From: Cyanidiococcus yangmingshanensis
Taxonomy: Eukaryota > Rhodophyta > Bangiophyceae > Cyanidiales > Cyanidiaceae
Assembly: GCA_013995675.1 (NCBI GenBank)
Contig: VWRR01000014.1
Span: 466,043-530,042 of the forward strand
Direction: 5' to 3'
Length of the DNA: 64,000 bases
Position numbers and translations under genes: made by a program. Positions 46,241 to 57,429 of this stretch are shown in pieces; position 1 is the first letter of the stretch, and every line of letters starts with the position of its first letter. The notes under the pieces were generated by a model. That model did not search any database and had not been told where the DNA came from. It saw nothing but the letters and a program-made list of their open reading frames with translations.

Positions 46241-49200
46241 CTATAACTTTGGCTTTCGAGCCGGCAACGAAACCACGCTGGCGAGCGGGCTGTCATCTAC
46301 ATTCAGCACCGCACTTTCGATCGTTCGAAATCGTGCAAGCGCCCGTCGATTTCCAAGTTTCCGAAGGTTCGTATCGCTCAACTCTTCGCGATCTACCTGT
46401 GCTTGATCGGGGACGTTCCCATCGTCATCTGCTCGAGTTTTTGGCGAGTCAAGCGCGGATGCAGACGCGAATCCATTCGCTTCTTGTGCAAACGACGGCC
46501 GCAACGATGGATCCTGCGGCAGATCTGCGCTAGCAGCCTCCTCTGCCAGACGCTTCCATTCGGTGGCGAATTTGCGACAGATCTTGCCAAACAGCGCTAG
46601 CAGTTGTGCACTGCCGAGATCCATATCCGCAGAAAGATCGTCCAGAGATCGATGCTGGAGCCCCATACCTAACAGGATCGCTTGCTGTGCAGGAGAGAGC
46701 GTGATACACTCAGTGGCGAAACGACCTTCGAAATAGAGTCGTGCGAGCGTCGGCACCAGGTCCAGAATGACGTGGTAGTCGAGTGTGTGTTGCGCATACG
46801 CAGCAAGTCGCTGCAGATCGTGCATCGAAAGCAGATTGCCCAGCTCAGCTATACTCCAGGGCCGTGCTCCGTTCGAACCGCTACGTAGGAGATCCAGCGC
46901 TAGCCCTAGTGGTAGCGTCCGCAAATCATAGCCGAGCAGCGAGAGGAAACGAGTTCGCCAATCCAGGTGCAGAGCCTGAATTCCGGGTAAATGTTTCGCA
47001 TTGAGGCCTCTGATCATGATACAGGTGTGCTCTGCGGTGATTTCGTTTGCGGTGAGTCGAATATAGACTGGCATGAGGCCGAATCGTCTCCAGAACCGGT
47101 ACAAACCGTGTGAGAGGCCGAATGAGACACCGACATAATCCAGGGCCATGGAGGATCGTTCCGCGATTCGATAGAGAAGCGGTTCCGGTACGGCACGGTC
47201 GCCAGTGTCGAGCCCTGTTGAGGTCAATGCGCTCCCCGAGTTGACACCCAGCGACGTCGAGGTGCTCATCGATGATGGCGACGTTTTGTGGGCGCTCCAG
47301 TGCTCAATGAGACATTCCATGGCACGCGATCCGTAGCCCATCGCTTGAACGTCGGGGTGTGTAGCAATGCGAATAATCCGGGCCCCAGCTAGCTGCGCAA
47401 ACGCCGGTTCTTGGAACTGCTGTGCTATAGTCCAAGGAATAAGGTCACCGGCGGACCGTTTCCCACGCAAGAGCTGTGCATGGGTGTGTTCGGTAGAAAG
47501 GCGCCCCTCGAGACCAAGCTGAATGGCACAAAGCACGTCCGGGAGTCGCTTCGACTCCGCAGTGCATGGCGCTAGTAGTACATAGAGGCGCTGGCTTGGC
47601 GCGTCACTAAGCATCTGCAGATCGTTGGGTGAGTTCTTGTAGTGCGATGAGACAAAGAGCGCCATGATGCGATGGAGGAACGCTTCAGCCACGGGGTGTC
47701 CACTAAAAAGGACATCTCGATTCACTTCACAGAGCGTGCACGTCGAGGGGTGCGAAAGCGCACGTGCCTGAAGCGTCGGTGCCTCGGTTGTTTCTAGACA
47801 GAGCAATGCATGGAGCCAAGCCTCCACAGGATCGTTACCGGCATACCGAATTGGCTCTTCGAGAAGCAGTTCAACTAGGTGACGAGCGTGCAGCGATGAT
47901 GGGGCTTCCGATAAAGCGCAGGACTGGGCATTGGCAGGGTCTGTGGCACGCCCTGTCTCAGCCGCTTTCGCCAAATGCTCTGTCGGCGTCGACGTCGTCG
48001 TCGTGGCGAGGCGCTGACGAGCATGGCGACGAGCCTGCTCGATGAGTTTCAAGGATAAGCTGCGCCCAGTGCCTTCGTAGCCAAACACTGTCGATGACAG
48101 GAAGACATGACAAGAGCTACTCGGCACGAGTGAAAGGATGTGCTTGACTAGCGCCAGCGGAATGGCTGCAGCTTCATCAATGATGAGTAGATCGGCACCT
48201 ACCAGGACCCCGTTGGACGTTAGATCCGCGCGCCGCACTGCCTCTGGCTCGACGTAGCGCACTTGCTGCAGGCGACAGCGATGTAAAGCCAGTCGTGTGA
48301 CGAGCCGATCGCGACGAGACTCCACGGTATAGTCCAAGTGCTCTCGACAACCGAGGTCGTTCAGTCCCAGCAGTAAAAGCTCGAAAAACGTCTGCAGATT
48401 CTCGGGCGCAGGCGCTGTTACCACAACAGAGCTATATCCATGAGCTAGCGCCAGCGCTGCCGCTAGACCCAGAGCAGCCGATTTACCTCGACCTCGTGCT
48501 GCCGTTAGCACCGCCAAAGATGCCATCGACTTGGATGCAGGCTGCTCGATGTTCATCTCCCTGAGTTGGCTGTCCAGCTTCTCTAGTACGCGAGCCTGAT
48601 CAAGCGTCTTGGTACGTCGCACCAGGACGCTGAGTGGATGCTGGTCAGATACGGATGCCCAACAAGCCTCCAGTGCTCGTAGTCTCTGCTCAGCTTCGGA
48701 TGAATTCGCAGAATCCAGCATTCTTACATTCGTGTCCGCAACTACATTTGGCACGGTCGACTCGACTGATGGCACGTTGCTCGCGCTGGTGGCAGCAGCT
48801 TCATCATACCCGTTGGCCTGAACGATGCGATGCTTACTAGTGGCGCCGCCGATTGCTGGCAGCACATTGAGCTCATCGTCCAGGGCGAGCGCGACCGGGC
48901 ACTGCTCGAGACTCAACACAAGTCGCCGATTGAAGCGAGGTACCAAATCTTGGCAGGCCTCGGTACGAAAATGCGCATGGACATCCATCTTGAGTGAGTA
49001 AAGCTCACGTAAGCTATCCATGGTGTGCAACAGGAAAAGCACCAGTCCGCCACCTTGGACCGTTTCGATCGTGCGCGCTAGAAGGTTCGGGGTCAGTGCT
49101 TCAAAGTCCTGCAGAACGAGCAGACCGTACGTATTTCCAAGAACTTTGTCCGATTCGGCATAGTACGCGAAACGGATGTTGGCTGTCGACACGAAAAGCT

Positions 49201-49483
49201 CGAAGAGGTCCTCACTACTTGGGTCGACTGCCGCTCTGCTGCGTCGCAGCTGCTTGCGGAGCTGTCGCAGGCGCTTTCGGCGGTGTGACGAGAACCCCAA
49301 CTCTTTCTTGTACATCCAGAGCACATCTGGCCGTGGACGCGTGCCGATCCTTGTTAGCAGATGATAAAAAAAGGGCACCTGGTCTTTGGCGTGGTCACCT
49401 ACCACAAAGAAAAGCGCTCGAGTGTACGACACGAACGCCCGTGTGAGTACTTGTCGCACACGATCATCGACACGCTTTTTCAT
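46241..49483 (-). CDS. RNA cytidine acetyltransferase (NAT10/Kre33)
   Basis: ATP-driven enzyme that makes N4-acetylcytidine in 18S rRNA and some tRNAs and is needed for small-subunit maturation in the nucleolus. The 1080-aa protein has the order of the family. First comes an N-terminal DUF1726-type domain (from VDDRVRQVLTRA through HFRTEACQDLVPRFNRRL). A RecA-like helicase domain follows, with Walker A ARGRGKSAALGLAAALA (about residue 328) and DLLIIDEAAAIPLALVK. A GNAT domain carries GARIIRIATHPDVQAMGYGSRAME (about 700-725). Finally there is a tRNA-binding C-terminal region with TITAEHT-like strand ANEITAEHTCIMIRGL and YDLRTLPLGLALDLL. Length is close to human NAT10 (1025) and yeast Kre33 (1056). 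The start is a true ATG at complement 49481-49483. Confidence 0.95.
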   Translation of the reverse strand: MKKRVDDRVRQVLTRAFVSYTRALFFVVGDHAKDQVPFFYHLLTRIGTRPRPDVLWMYKKELGFSSHRRKRLRQLRKQLRRSRAAVDPSSEDLFELFVSTANIRFAYYAESDKVLGNTYGLLVLQDFEALTPNLLARTIETVQGGGLVLFLLHTMDSLRELYSLKMDVHAHFRTEACQDLVPRFNRRLVLSLEQCPVALALDDELNVLPAIGGATSKHRIVQANGYDEAAATSASNVPSVESTVPNVVADTNVRMLDSANSSEAEQRLRALEACWASVSDQHPLSVLVRRTKTLDQARVLEKLDSQLREMNIEQPASKSMASLAVLTAARGRGKSAALGLAAALALAHGYSSVVVTAPAPENLQTFFELLLLGLNDLGCREHLDYTVESRRDRLVTRLALHRCRLQQVRYVEPEAVRRADLTSNGVLVGADLLIIDEAAAIPLALVKHILSLVPSSSCHVFLSSTVFGYEGTGRSLSLKLIEQARRHARQRLATTTTSTPTEHLAKAAETGRATDPANAQSCALSEAPSSLHARHLVELLLEEPIRYAGNDPVEAWLHALLCLETTEAPTLQARALSHPSTCTLCEVNRDVLFSGHPVAEAFLHRIMALFVSSHYKNSPNDLQMLSDAPSQRLYVLLAPCTAESKRLPDVLCAIQLGLEGRLSTEHTHAQLLRGKRSAGDLIPWTIAQQFQEPAFAQLAGARIIRIATHPDVQAMGYGSRAMECLIEHWSAHKTSPSSMSTSTSLGVNSGSALTSTGLDTGDRAVPEPLLYRIAERSSMALDYVGVSFGLSHGLYRFWRRFGLMPVYIRLTANEITAEHTCIMIRGLNAKHLPGIQALHLDWRTRFLSLLGYDLRTLPLGLALDLLRSGSNGARPWSIAELGNLLSMHDLQRLAAYAQHTLDYHVILDLVPTLARLYFEGRFATECITLSPAQQAILLGMGLQHRSLDDLSADMDLGSAQLLALFGKICRKFATEWKRLAEEAASADLPQDPSLRPSFAQEANGFASASALDSPKTRADDDGNVPDQAQVDREELSDTNLRKLGNRRALARFRTIESAVLNVDDSPLASVVSLPARKPKL

Positions 49484-51099
49484 TTCTGCCTACGTTCACT
49501 AACCGAATTGGTTCTCAATGCACGCTGCGTTCAAGTGAAGTCTGTCGATCACGGGTTCAACTTGCCTGAAAGAAGAAGAAGAGTGTGCAACGTGCTGGCT
49601 TAACACTCGCCAACCTCGAAAGGATCGTTAACGGCGTAGCGATAAAAGCGACGGTGTCCGGCTCGGCCGGCGTTCGCAGGCGCATTTTAGCGAAACGAGT
49701 CGCTTTAGAACATGATTCGGATGATGGGCTTAATCCCAGCTCGATGATAGAGTGCACCAGGTTTGGGTATGCTCAGAAACAGGTTTTACCCGACTCTAGC
49801 GCGTTTAATCACAACGTGGTTGGACGTTCTGTCAGCTCATGGTGGATAGTTCCGAATGCTGACCCATATTGGTACCGATTCATGATACGGGTCTGTCGGA
49901 CGCGGTTACGGTCTTGCACGCGAGCCGCATCCTCTCCGATATCTGCGTCGAGAGAGCAACGAATTGCGCTCAAGACAAACCAGCGAGCCAGGACAAGCCT
50001 TTCCAAGATTGCGAGAACGCTGATTCAGTTTCAGCGACACTCATGCGTCACCGTGTCTTGGTGCACGTATGTGCATGCGTGATTGAAACACAGGCGTGCT
50101 TGATCACGTGCATTTCGATGGGATTTCGAACTCGCCAAAGGAGACATTTTATTGCCGATGCATTGATTGTGTTTCATTTGGTGCTTTCACAGACGCTCTA
50201 TGGCCGATTTATTGATTCGGTTGTATTTGATGCTTTCCGCGTCTGTGATTCGAGCACCAGCGAGCGCGTTCATAAACGTTCGTGGTTCATTCGGTTTGCC
50301 TATAGACTCAATTACTGGTGTAGCAGTACGTAAAGTGTAGCGTTACTTGTTGCAGCTGACATGTCGGAGACTTTGGCTGAGGCACACCAATGCCTCATGA
50401 TGGTGTGCACCCATCTGCTCGATGCGGGACGTACAATGGGCGGGGTGCTGCAACCTGCAGCGAGCTTGGGCGTCGCAACGCAGGTCATGGAGAGACTCAG
50501 CAGCGACGCCTGCTCCGTTACGGGTCGAGAAAACCGCCTGGTTGCTGGTCCAGCACGCAAGCACCTCGATGGCGATCCGAGCGCCCAAACTAGGCTGGAA
50601 GGTTGCACCCTCTTGTTTGCAGTACCTTGTGAGCTTTCTTCGAGCACTCACGCCTGCAAAGGTTCTAAAACAGGTTTTGGCGATCAGTTCGTGTTCTTTG
50701 GCTGCCTCCAGCAGAGGATACATCGGGGTCACCAGCTTCACGGTCGACGCGACGTCGTGTCTAGTCAGCTTCTGGATAGAGTTCATGGATGGAGCAGAAC
50801 AAGCTCAGCATCCATTGCCATGCTCCCAGAGCGATGCATGGTCGGTGGCCGCGTGCACGAACTCGCTTTGTTTTGTTCGCACTTCTCGATGACTTGTTTG
50901 GTTCATCGACACGCTGCCTGCCAGATGCAGTTCTCGTTGCATCCTCATCGCACAACGTTTCGCACTCTTGTTTCTGTGCCTCAAACACAGACCTAGCACA
51001 AGAGGCGTTCCGTTCAGCGATTCATCGCAGAAGAATGCACGCGCCCTCATCGTTTCAGGTGCACGTGCACTATGGCATAGCACTGACGTTTGCCACGTC
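49484..51099. other. 1.6-kb intergenic region with unresolved overlapping frames
   Basis: Between the NAT10 start and the TBCCD1 stop, both minus. Frames overlap on both strands near 50312-50996: a 147-codon minus frame with a true ATG (50343-50786), a 211-codon plus frame with a true ATG (50361-50996) and a 156-codon plus frame. Each looks partly protein-like and none has a domain, so no call is made. A small gene here is possible. Confidence 0.35.
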
Positions 51100-53061
51100 T
51101 CACGGCTGCTGATCATTATCATTATCTTCTTCTTCTTCGTCATCGTGGCCTGTATTCAACCCCGATTGACCTCGATCCATCGGGCTGGTATCGGTGCACC
51201 TTTGAGAACTCACGTCCATGCGATCCATTCGGATTAAATTCCGAATTTGCCACATATGGCCACTAGAGCTGAGCCAATCTCGAAATCGCTGATGAACCAG
51301 CTGCTGAACACTTCTCGTGGCACCCTTCGTGCCGGCGAGTCGTTCCCGAAAGACTCGGCGCGTACTTTCGGCTCGAGCGTATCTCTGCTGGTACGCTTCG
51401 AGGTAATCGCTCGGCACTGGCCACGGCGATGTGGTAATATCGCCGGCCCCCTGCCAAGCTAGGGTCGGTGGCCAGTACAAGTTCGGCGGCAGGATTGCGA
51501 CTTTGGTCGATGGCGGAGTTCCGCCTGTCTCTACATCAAAGGGTTCGTTCCAGCGATTCCGCTCTAGCTGAAATCCGTGTGCCTTCAGCACGAGGTCGAT
51601 ACCTGGAAATGAGAAACCAGCCGGGGCTATGGATACCAACCGGTTGTCGCCGAACACGGTTGGCCGTTCGTTGCAGAACACAAATACGTTGCAGTCGAAG
51701 CTGTTGATGATACGCACATCGGCGCGCACCGCAGCAAGCACGGTGACCTTCTCGCTGGAGACGATCGTCAGCGCATCGCACGCGCCAACAAATACCGTGC
51801 AACGCAAGCTTTGCCTGATGCTAACGATGCGCAGCAGCGCTGTCGGTCGCGGGATCAAGTCCAAGGAGCAGTCCTGACAGCCCCGAATGTCCACGTGCTG
51901 TATGTCGTCATGCACTACGCGTTTGACGATGCTGGATCGGCAGAGTGCCGAGAACTCCCAGTGATGCGGATACAGGTCCTCGAGCAGGCGCACCCCAGCG
52001 ATCGAGCGTACATGCAGCCAGGGGGTGGTGGCATTCCTCACGAGGCATGATCCGACGGCGATGCCCCCTACGTCAGTCAAACACGTCACAGCGTCTGCAA
52101 ACGATACACTTGGCTCTCGAGCGGGATCTGTGCGCGGTTCTGTGAGCCAGCCTGCAGTCAGCGGCACGTCCGACAATTCATAGAGGAAGCGCAAGTGCTC
52201 GAGACAAGATAACGGAATAGAGATGTCGTTCCAGTCGATGTCGATGCCCTGGTATTCCTGGCCTTGTGGCGGTCGCAATGGCCATGGTGGTACTGCATCT
52301 GCACAAACTACACCAGCGCGGGTGGAGAGTCCCAGTGAAACAACGAGAATTTTCAATATCTGAATAGAGTTGTACTCAAACATTTCAGGATTTCTCCGCA
52401 ACGCGGCGATAAAAGAAGGCGATCTCCAATTGTTCGACTGACTTTTTTCCAGGTGAAAACGCTTCATCTGGGAGACCGCTAGATTTCGCATGTCTTGAAT
52501 GCTTCTCTGGCTGAGGGGTATGCTCTCGACCCCACGCTCATTCAGATCGATCACTTGCGTCGAGTTTTCCGGTAGCAATTTGCCGCCGATGCCACGGACC
52601 GAAGCATCTTCGATGATCGTATCCGGTGCTGGCGGATCCATCCAGGCAGCCTCAAGCTCGCGCGTTGGCGGCCTTGGTATGATGCATGAGAGGAATAGCA
52701 CCACTCCAAATCTAATGAGCGGCATTGAACTCGAATCTGAGAACAGGTCCGCTGAGAGCCACGGGCGTCTCCGACAGTCGATCTCCGCGTTGAGCGCGCC
52801 CCGCCATAGGACCCGAGCTCGTTCTCGGCAAAGTCCGAGCTCCGAGGTCGCTTCTTCCCAGGCTTCCCAACTAAGGCGTCCATTGACTCCACCAAGTCTT
52901 AAGGTTTTCTTCCTCAGGTAGGCCACGAAGGAGACAAGTCCGGCTGACTCGTAGAGTGGTTTCAGTTCGGGGACTTGGTGAAACGCGTTGGTCAGTCCGT
53001 TATCCAGTAACGCTGCGTGGACGCGCAGCGCCCTCTTGCAGTTCGGCTCGACACGAGACAT
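51100..53061 (-). CDS. TBCCD1: TBCC domain-containing protein 1 (TBCCD1)
   Basis: A 653-aa protein of the TBCCD1 family, relatives of tubulin cofactor C and RP2. In animals and algae with cilia, TBCCD1 anchors centrosome or basal bodies. The N-terminal region has the helical part (WEAWEEATSELGLCRERARVLWRGAL). After a linker comes the TBCC/C-CAP beta-helix (about residues 360-480) with repeated short strands such as QHVDIRGCQDCSLDL, CTVFVGACDALTIVS, CNVFVFCNERPTV and LVSIAPAGFSFPGIDLVL. The C-terminus PVPSDYLEAYQQRYA and QQLVHQRFRDWLSSSGHMWQIRNL matches the TBCCD1-specific tail, where human TBCCD1 has a closely similar VENKFYEWLINTGHRQQL-type ending. The TBCC catalytic Arg was not located. The start is ATG at complement 53059-53061; the C-terminus ends in a Glu/Asp-rich run. 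Confidence 0.8.
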   Translation of the reverse strand: MSRVEPNCKRALRVHAALLDNGLTNAFHQVPELKPLYESAGLVSFVAYLRKKTLRLGGVNGRLSWEAWEEATSELGLCRERARVLWRGALNAEIDCRRRPWLSADLFSDSSSMPLIRFGVVLFLSCIIPRPPTRELEAAWMDPPAPDTIIEDASVRGIGGKLLPENSTQVIDLNERGVESIPLSQRSIQDMRNLAVSQMKRFHLEKSQSNNWRSPSFIAALRRNPEMFEYNSIQILKILVVSLGLSTRAGVVCADAVPPWPLRPPQGQEYQGIDIDWNDISIPLSCLEHLRFLYELSDVPLTAGWLTEPRTDPAREPSVSFADAVTCLTDVGGIAVGSCLVRNATTPWLHVRSIAGVRLLEDLYPHHWEFSALCRSSIVKRVVHDDIQHVDIRGCQDCSLDLIPRPTALLRIVSIRQSLRCTVFVGACDALTIVSSEKVTVLAAVRADVRIINSFDCNVFVFCNERPTVFGDNRLVSIAPAGFSFPGIDLVLKAHGFQLERNRWNEPFDVETGGTPPSTKVAILPPNLYWPPTLAWQGAGDITTSPWPVPSDYLEAYQQRYARAESTRRVFRERLAGTKGATRSVQQLVHQRFRDWLSSSGHMWQIRNLIRMDRMDVSSQRCTDTSPMDRGQSGLNTGHDDEEEEDNDNDQQP

Positions 53062-54717
53062 TCGCAGCGTGCATACGCGGGTGTTCAGTATACAGGTGCT
53101 GGCGTCACACAGCCCGGGCAGGGAAACGTCCTAGGCAAGAACGCGGTGTCGCTGCGTTTTCTAAAGCGGTGTCTTCGAGCTCGGTTGGGTCTCCTTACAC
53201 GCTCGTTTCAGTTCTCGTCCAAGGTCGTGAAGCATACCCAGCTGGTCAATGTACGTAGAGGAACTCGAGCCAGGAGGAAAGCTGCGTCCTTGCTTACCAG
53301 CTGGTTGCCAAGCCGCAAGGTGCTGGGAAACTTGGAAAGTGTGCTATCCAGCGCGATCGGCAATGGCAAAGTGTTGGCGAGCGTTGTCGCTTCTGAGCCG
53401 CCTTTCTCGCCCGATCATTGCCCATGAGCACATAGACTAAGCTGTGCTGTTGTTCCAAGTGCCTTGAGGCCACGATCAAGACGAGAAAAAGCGATGGATG
53501 ATAGTCATTGGAAGATAAGCGGATGGCGAATAGAGATAGCTGCGGAAAAGATTTATTCTAGCAAGAGCACCTCAGGTTATATCTCGAGTTCCTTGAAAGA
53601 GACTGGGATTCATAGATCCAAAGTTGTCTCTGAAATGGTCGGGAACATTAGCATCAAGAAAAAAAGGCAAACTTGTTCATGAATATACGGTCCTCTTGAT
53701 CATTTTTCATAGCGTCAACATGAATGCTCACAAATGCTCTTGGGGAATACCGAAGAATTCTTTAGAGTCTCGAATTCGATTGTCTTAAGAGATATTCAAA
53801 GTCGCAGTGAACATTCTTCGGTGTGTTTCGGATCTCACTATAATTCTAGAAATGGCCGGATACGCTCGCTTCAGTGACTCTTGATGTCGCGATCGATCAA
53901 AAAGTATGAAATATATGTACGTATGCTTTATAGACGAGAGGTGGTGTTTGTATCCGTTCGTTCCTTTGGTACATAAAACAAGATACTGTTTTATATGGCT
54001 CCTGTATGCCGAAATCAACAAGAACAGAGGTACATTCTTTGTCTTTGCATCGGTTCCGTTAGACTCGTGTGAGCGGAACGGGTAATTTGAAGTAACTATG
54101 GGGCATCTGTCGATGAACGACAGCCGACTTCAAAGTCTGGCATTCATCTTTGGAGACAAGAAGCCTCTCTCGCGTCAGCGTAGAAAAAAGGAGGCAGAGC
54201 TTTTCAGACATATTGGAGTTGGTGCTGAAAGCCTGATCTCGTATTTGTCCACTCCAAGATGGGTGTCATTGGATACTGATAGATATAGGACTCTCTTCAC
54301 TGAGGTTGTTTGACCTTTCACCAGGTTCTCTCTACACCACCACAAGAAATCATTACAAATCTTCCACATGTATGAGGCTCGTTTTGAGTGTCCATTAGTT
54401 TCTCTTTCAAGTAGAGTATCCGGCAACTCCAAACTTGGAAATCTTATCACCTTCCACGACACAAAACCATTCCATCTTCTATGACTGTTTCGTGAACGAA
54501 ACGGCAATCATACGCGATTTGAATTCCCGCCGTGGCTTGGCGGCGCGCACCGCGAGGCGGACGGTTATTCTGCGCTTGCTTTCGTGAGTTTTGTCGTTCT
54601 CACTGAACACGTCACTGACGCTCGTGTTCACATACATACTCCTGATGGTGGTGGTTATTCACGTATTTATAGAAAAGAGACAAAGTCATTCATAAGGGAC
54701 TGGTGGTGTCTGTCTGG
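53062..54717. other. 1.7-kb AT-richer intergenic region at the subtelomere boundary
   Basis: Between TBCCD1 and the kelch/trefoil gene. GC content visibly drops compared with the genes to the left, especially at about 53480-54060. Frames at 54098-54313 (+) and 54175-54507 (-) overlap and lack domains. The last few hundred bases should hold the promoter of the kelch gene. Confidence 0.45.
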
Positions 54718-57326
54718 ATGATTCACTCACGTTTCTTGGTGTCTGCTCTATGGGTGGCGCTCCTGTTTTCGCTGGCGGTAACGTCTCCCGAGCGGGTTGT
54801 GGCCACGCCAGCCCCAGTGAGTGCCGTCAGCTGGACATGGATCGGTGGGGAGACCGGGATCAATAACCCTGGAAAGTACGGAACACTGAACGTGACCTCT
54901 GCGGGGAGTGTCCCTGGAGGGCGATATAGCCCGGCTGGGTGGGTTGGAAGCTCGGGTTTGGTCTATTTGTTCGGCGGAGCAGTTTCTGGAAACGAGCTCT
55001 TCGTTGGGTTTAATGATTTATGGTATTTCAACATAAACTCCCTAGAGTGGACGTGGATCGGGGGCAACTCAACGACCAACCAAGCAGGAGTTTACGGAAC
55101 GTTCCGCGAGGGCAGCCCGACGAATATTCCCGGAGGACGTGACGAGACCGCGTACTGGCAGACGGATAAGCAACATTTCTGGTTGTTCGGTGGATTCGGT
55201 TATGATAAGAATGGCAATCGTGGCGATCTGAATGATATGTGGTTGTATGACACAACGAGTGGCAACTGGACCTGGGTAGCAGGAAATAACACTATCAACG
55301 TTTTGCCTGTGTACGGACCGAGAGGTACTTATGGTCCTAACTATAATCCTGGTGCTCGGGACAGCGCTGCATTCTGGGCTGGGTCAGATGGAGTACTGTG
55401 GTTGTTTGGAGGAGAGGGCCCGGAAGGCTTTCTTTCGGATTTATGGTCCTTCAACACTTCTTCGTTTGAATGGGCATATCAAGCTGGCTCTACAAAGCCC
55501 AATCAACCAGGCAACTACAGCGCCCCCGGTGTGGTGAATGCATCGAATGCACCCGGTGCACGCGAAGGGGCTTCGTCATGGACAGACTCTGAAGGAAAAC
55601 TCTGGCTGTTCGGTGGGTTGGGTTTTGGAAACAACACTGACCAGTTTGGTCTCCTGAATGACCTTTGGGTCTACAATACGAGTTTATCAGCCTGGATTTT
55701 CATAGCAGGAAATGCTACCCCCAACAATCCTGGAGTATACGGCACATTTGGTGAGCTGTCTCCAGCCAATTATCCTGGTGGGAGATTTTACAGCGAGAGC
55801 TTTGTTGATGCTCTCGGAAATCTGCAGCTTTTTGGTGGGTTGGGTTTCACGAATACAACCAACAATTCCGGCAACCTGAATGATTTGTGGGTCTTCGACA
55901 TCAGGTTGCGTCAATGGGCATGGATCAACGGTAGCATGCAGGTGGATGCAATCGCTGACTATGGTGTGTTTAATGTCTCTAGCCCAAGTGTTGTGCCTGG
56001 AGCTCGTTACGGCTCCGTCCTCTGGAATACCGACGGCAATGATCCGTTATTGTTTGGAGGCTCTGGATATTCAAACTCATCTACGTCAGGACCAGGAAAC
56101 CTCAACGATGTCTTTGCACTCGCGGAGGTGCTGCCCACGCCCACCGCTACGCCCACACCAACAGCAACAGGAACAGCAACAGCGACGATAACAGCGACAG
56201 CCTCCCCGACATCCACTGCAACAGCTACGGCAACAACGACAATCACGCCAACACCCACTCCGATCTGCACCAATGAAGTGTGCGGCTCACCTGGCCAGTA
56301 CAACAACCAGGATGCCTGCCAGCAAGTCGGATGCTGCTTCAATCCCACGACGAATGAATGCACCCTGAAGAGCGTCTCTGCTGCCTGCAGTGCCGTCTCT
56401 GTGTCGCAACGCGTGCCCTGTGGCTGGAGCTACATCTATCCCGACGAGTGCACTGCGATTCCCGGATGCTGCTGGCAGCCGACCGCCAACGGCATCCTGG
56501 CACCCTGGTGCTACTACGACATCAACCATGCGCCGCAGGCCTCGGTGGCACTACAGGAAGTGCAAGCGCCTGTCCCCAAGTGTCCATCGCCAGGTAGCCA
56601 GCGCCAGCCGTGCGGGAACGCAGGCATCAACCAGTTCACCTGCTACGCCCAAGGGTGCTGCTACGACTCGCAGGTGCAGAACCAGTGGGTGCAGAGTGGC
56701 AAGCAGCCGAGCGACTTTGCGACGGACCCGTACTGTTTCCAGCCCGAGAAGACGTGTGTGGTGCCCGAGTTTGAGCGCCAGCCCTGCAATAGTGTGCCGC
56801 AACAGCAACAGCAACAGCAACAAAACAACAACCAGTTGGTACGTCTGTTGCACTCGATCCTCTATGGAGAAGATAAGCTTACGGACCGGACGTCGACGTA
56901 CACGCCCCAGCAGTGTCTGGACGCGGGTTGTTGCCTCGGCTTTGGCGGCGAGTGCTATCAGCGGGTGACCGAGTACGTCTGCCAGACCTATGGTTACGTG
57001 TCGAACTCGCTGAGCGGTATGAACAGCAACACGTCGAACGCGACCTACATAGCGTGTGGCCCCGAGTGCTGCAACGCCGAGACGCAGAACTGCACCTACA
57101 GCCCGTTCAGCAGCAGCAATAACAACAATATTGTTCAGCAGCAGCAGCAGCAAGAACAGCAGCAGCAGAGTCAGATCGTCTTGCCTTCGTTCTGCGTCTG
57201 CAAGGACCCGACCAAGCAGTGCGGTACCTATTTGATCCCTTCGGATAATCTGGTGAACAAGGTTCGTTGCTGTCGCTCGAATGAGGAGTGCATCAACAAC
57301 GAGTGCGTAGTGGTAAGTCCGATCCA

Positions 57327-57366
<40 letters not shown>

Positions 57367-57429
57367 GTATCGCCTATTGTATCCGCAACTACTTCAGCGT
57401 CTGCGACGACGTTGGCTACTGCTGTGTAG
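54718..57429 (+). CDS. Secreted kelch-repeat and trefoil-domain protein
   Basis: A 903-aa protein predicted to be secreted. The ATG at 54718 is followed by a signal peptide (hydrophobic SALWVALLFSLAVTS, cleavage probably near residue 30). Six kelch-type units of about 72 aa follow (about residues 35-465), each starting W.W..G and containing GVYGT, PG.R and LWLFGG with NDLW.Y/F. They end at a Pro/Thr/Ala linker (about 471-515). Four Cys-rich trefoil-like (P-type) modules come next: CGSPGQYNNQDACQQVGCCF, RVPCGWSYIYPDECTAIPGCCW, RQPCGNAGINQFTCYAQGCCY, and RQPCNSV...CLDAGCCLGF, the fourth split by a polyglutamine run. A further Cys-rich domain (FCVCKDPTKQCG) and a PTPTPT repeat close the protein. 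Pattern of kelch units resembles bacterial secreted kelch proteins. The substrate or partner is unknown. Confidence 0.85.
56790..57375 (+). repeat. Coding microsatellites in the kelch/trefoil gene
   Basis: Three tracts inside the gene: CAA/CAG at about 56801-56825 (polyglutamine), CAG-rich at about 57136-57172 (second polyglutamine) and a six-base CCGACC repeat, about seven units, at 57328-57366 (PT repeat). All stay in frame. Confidence 0.85.
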
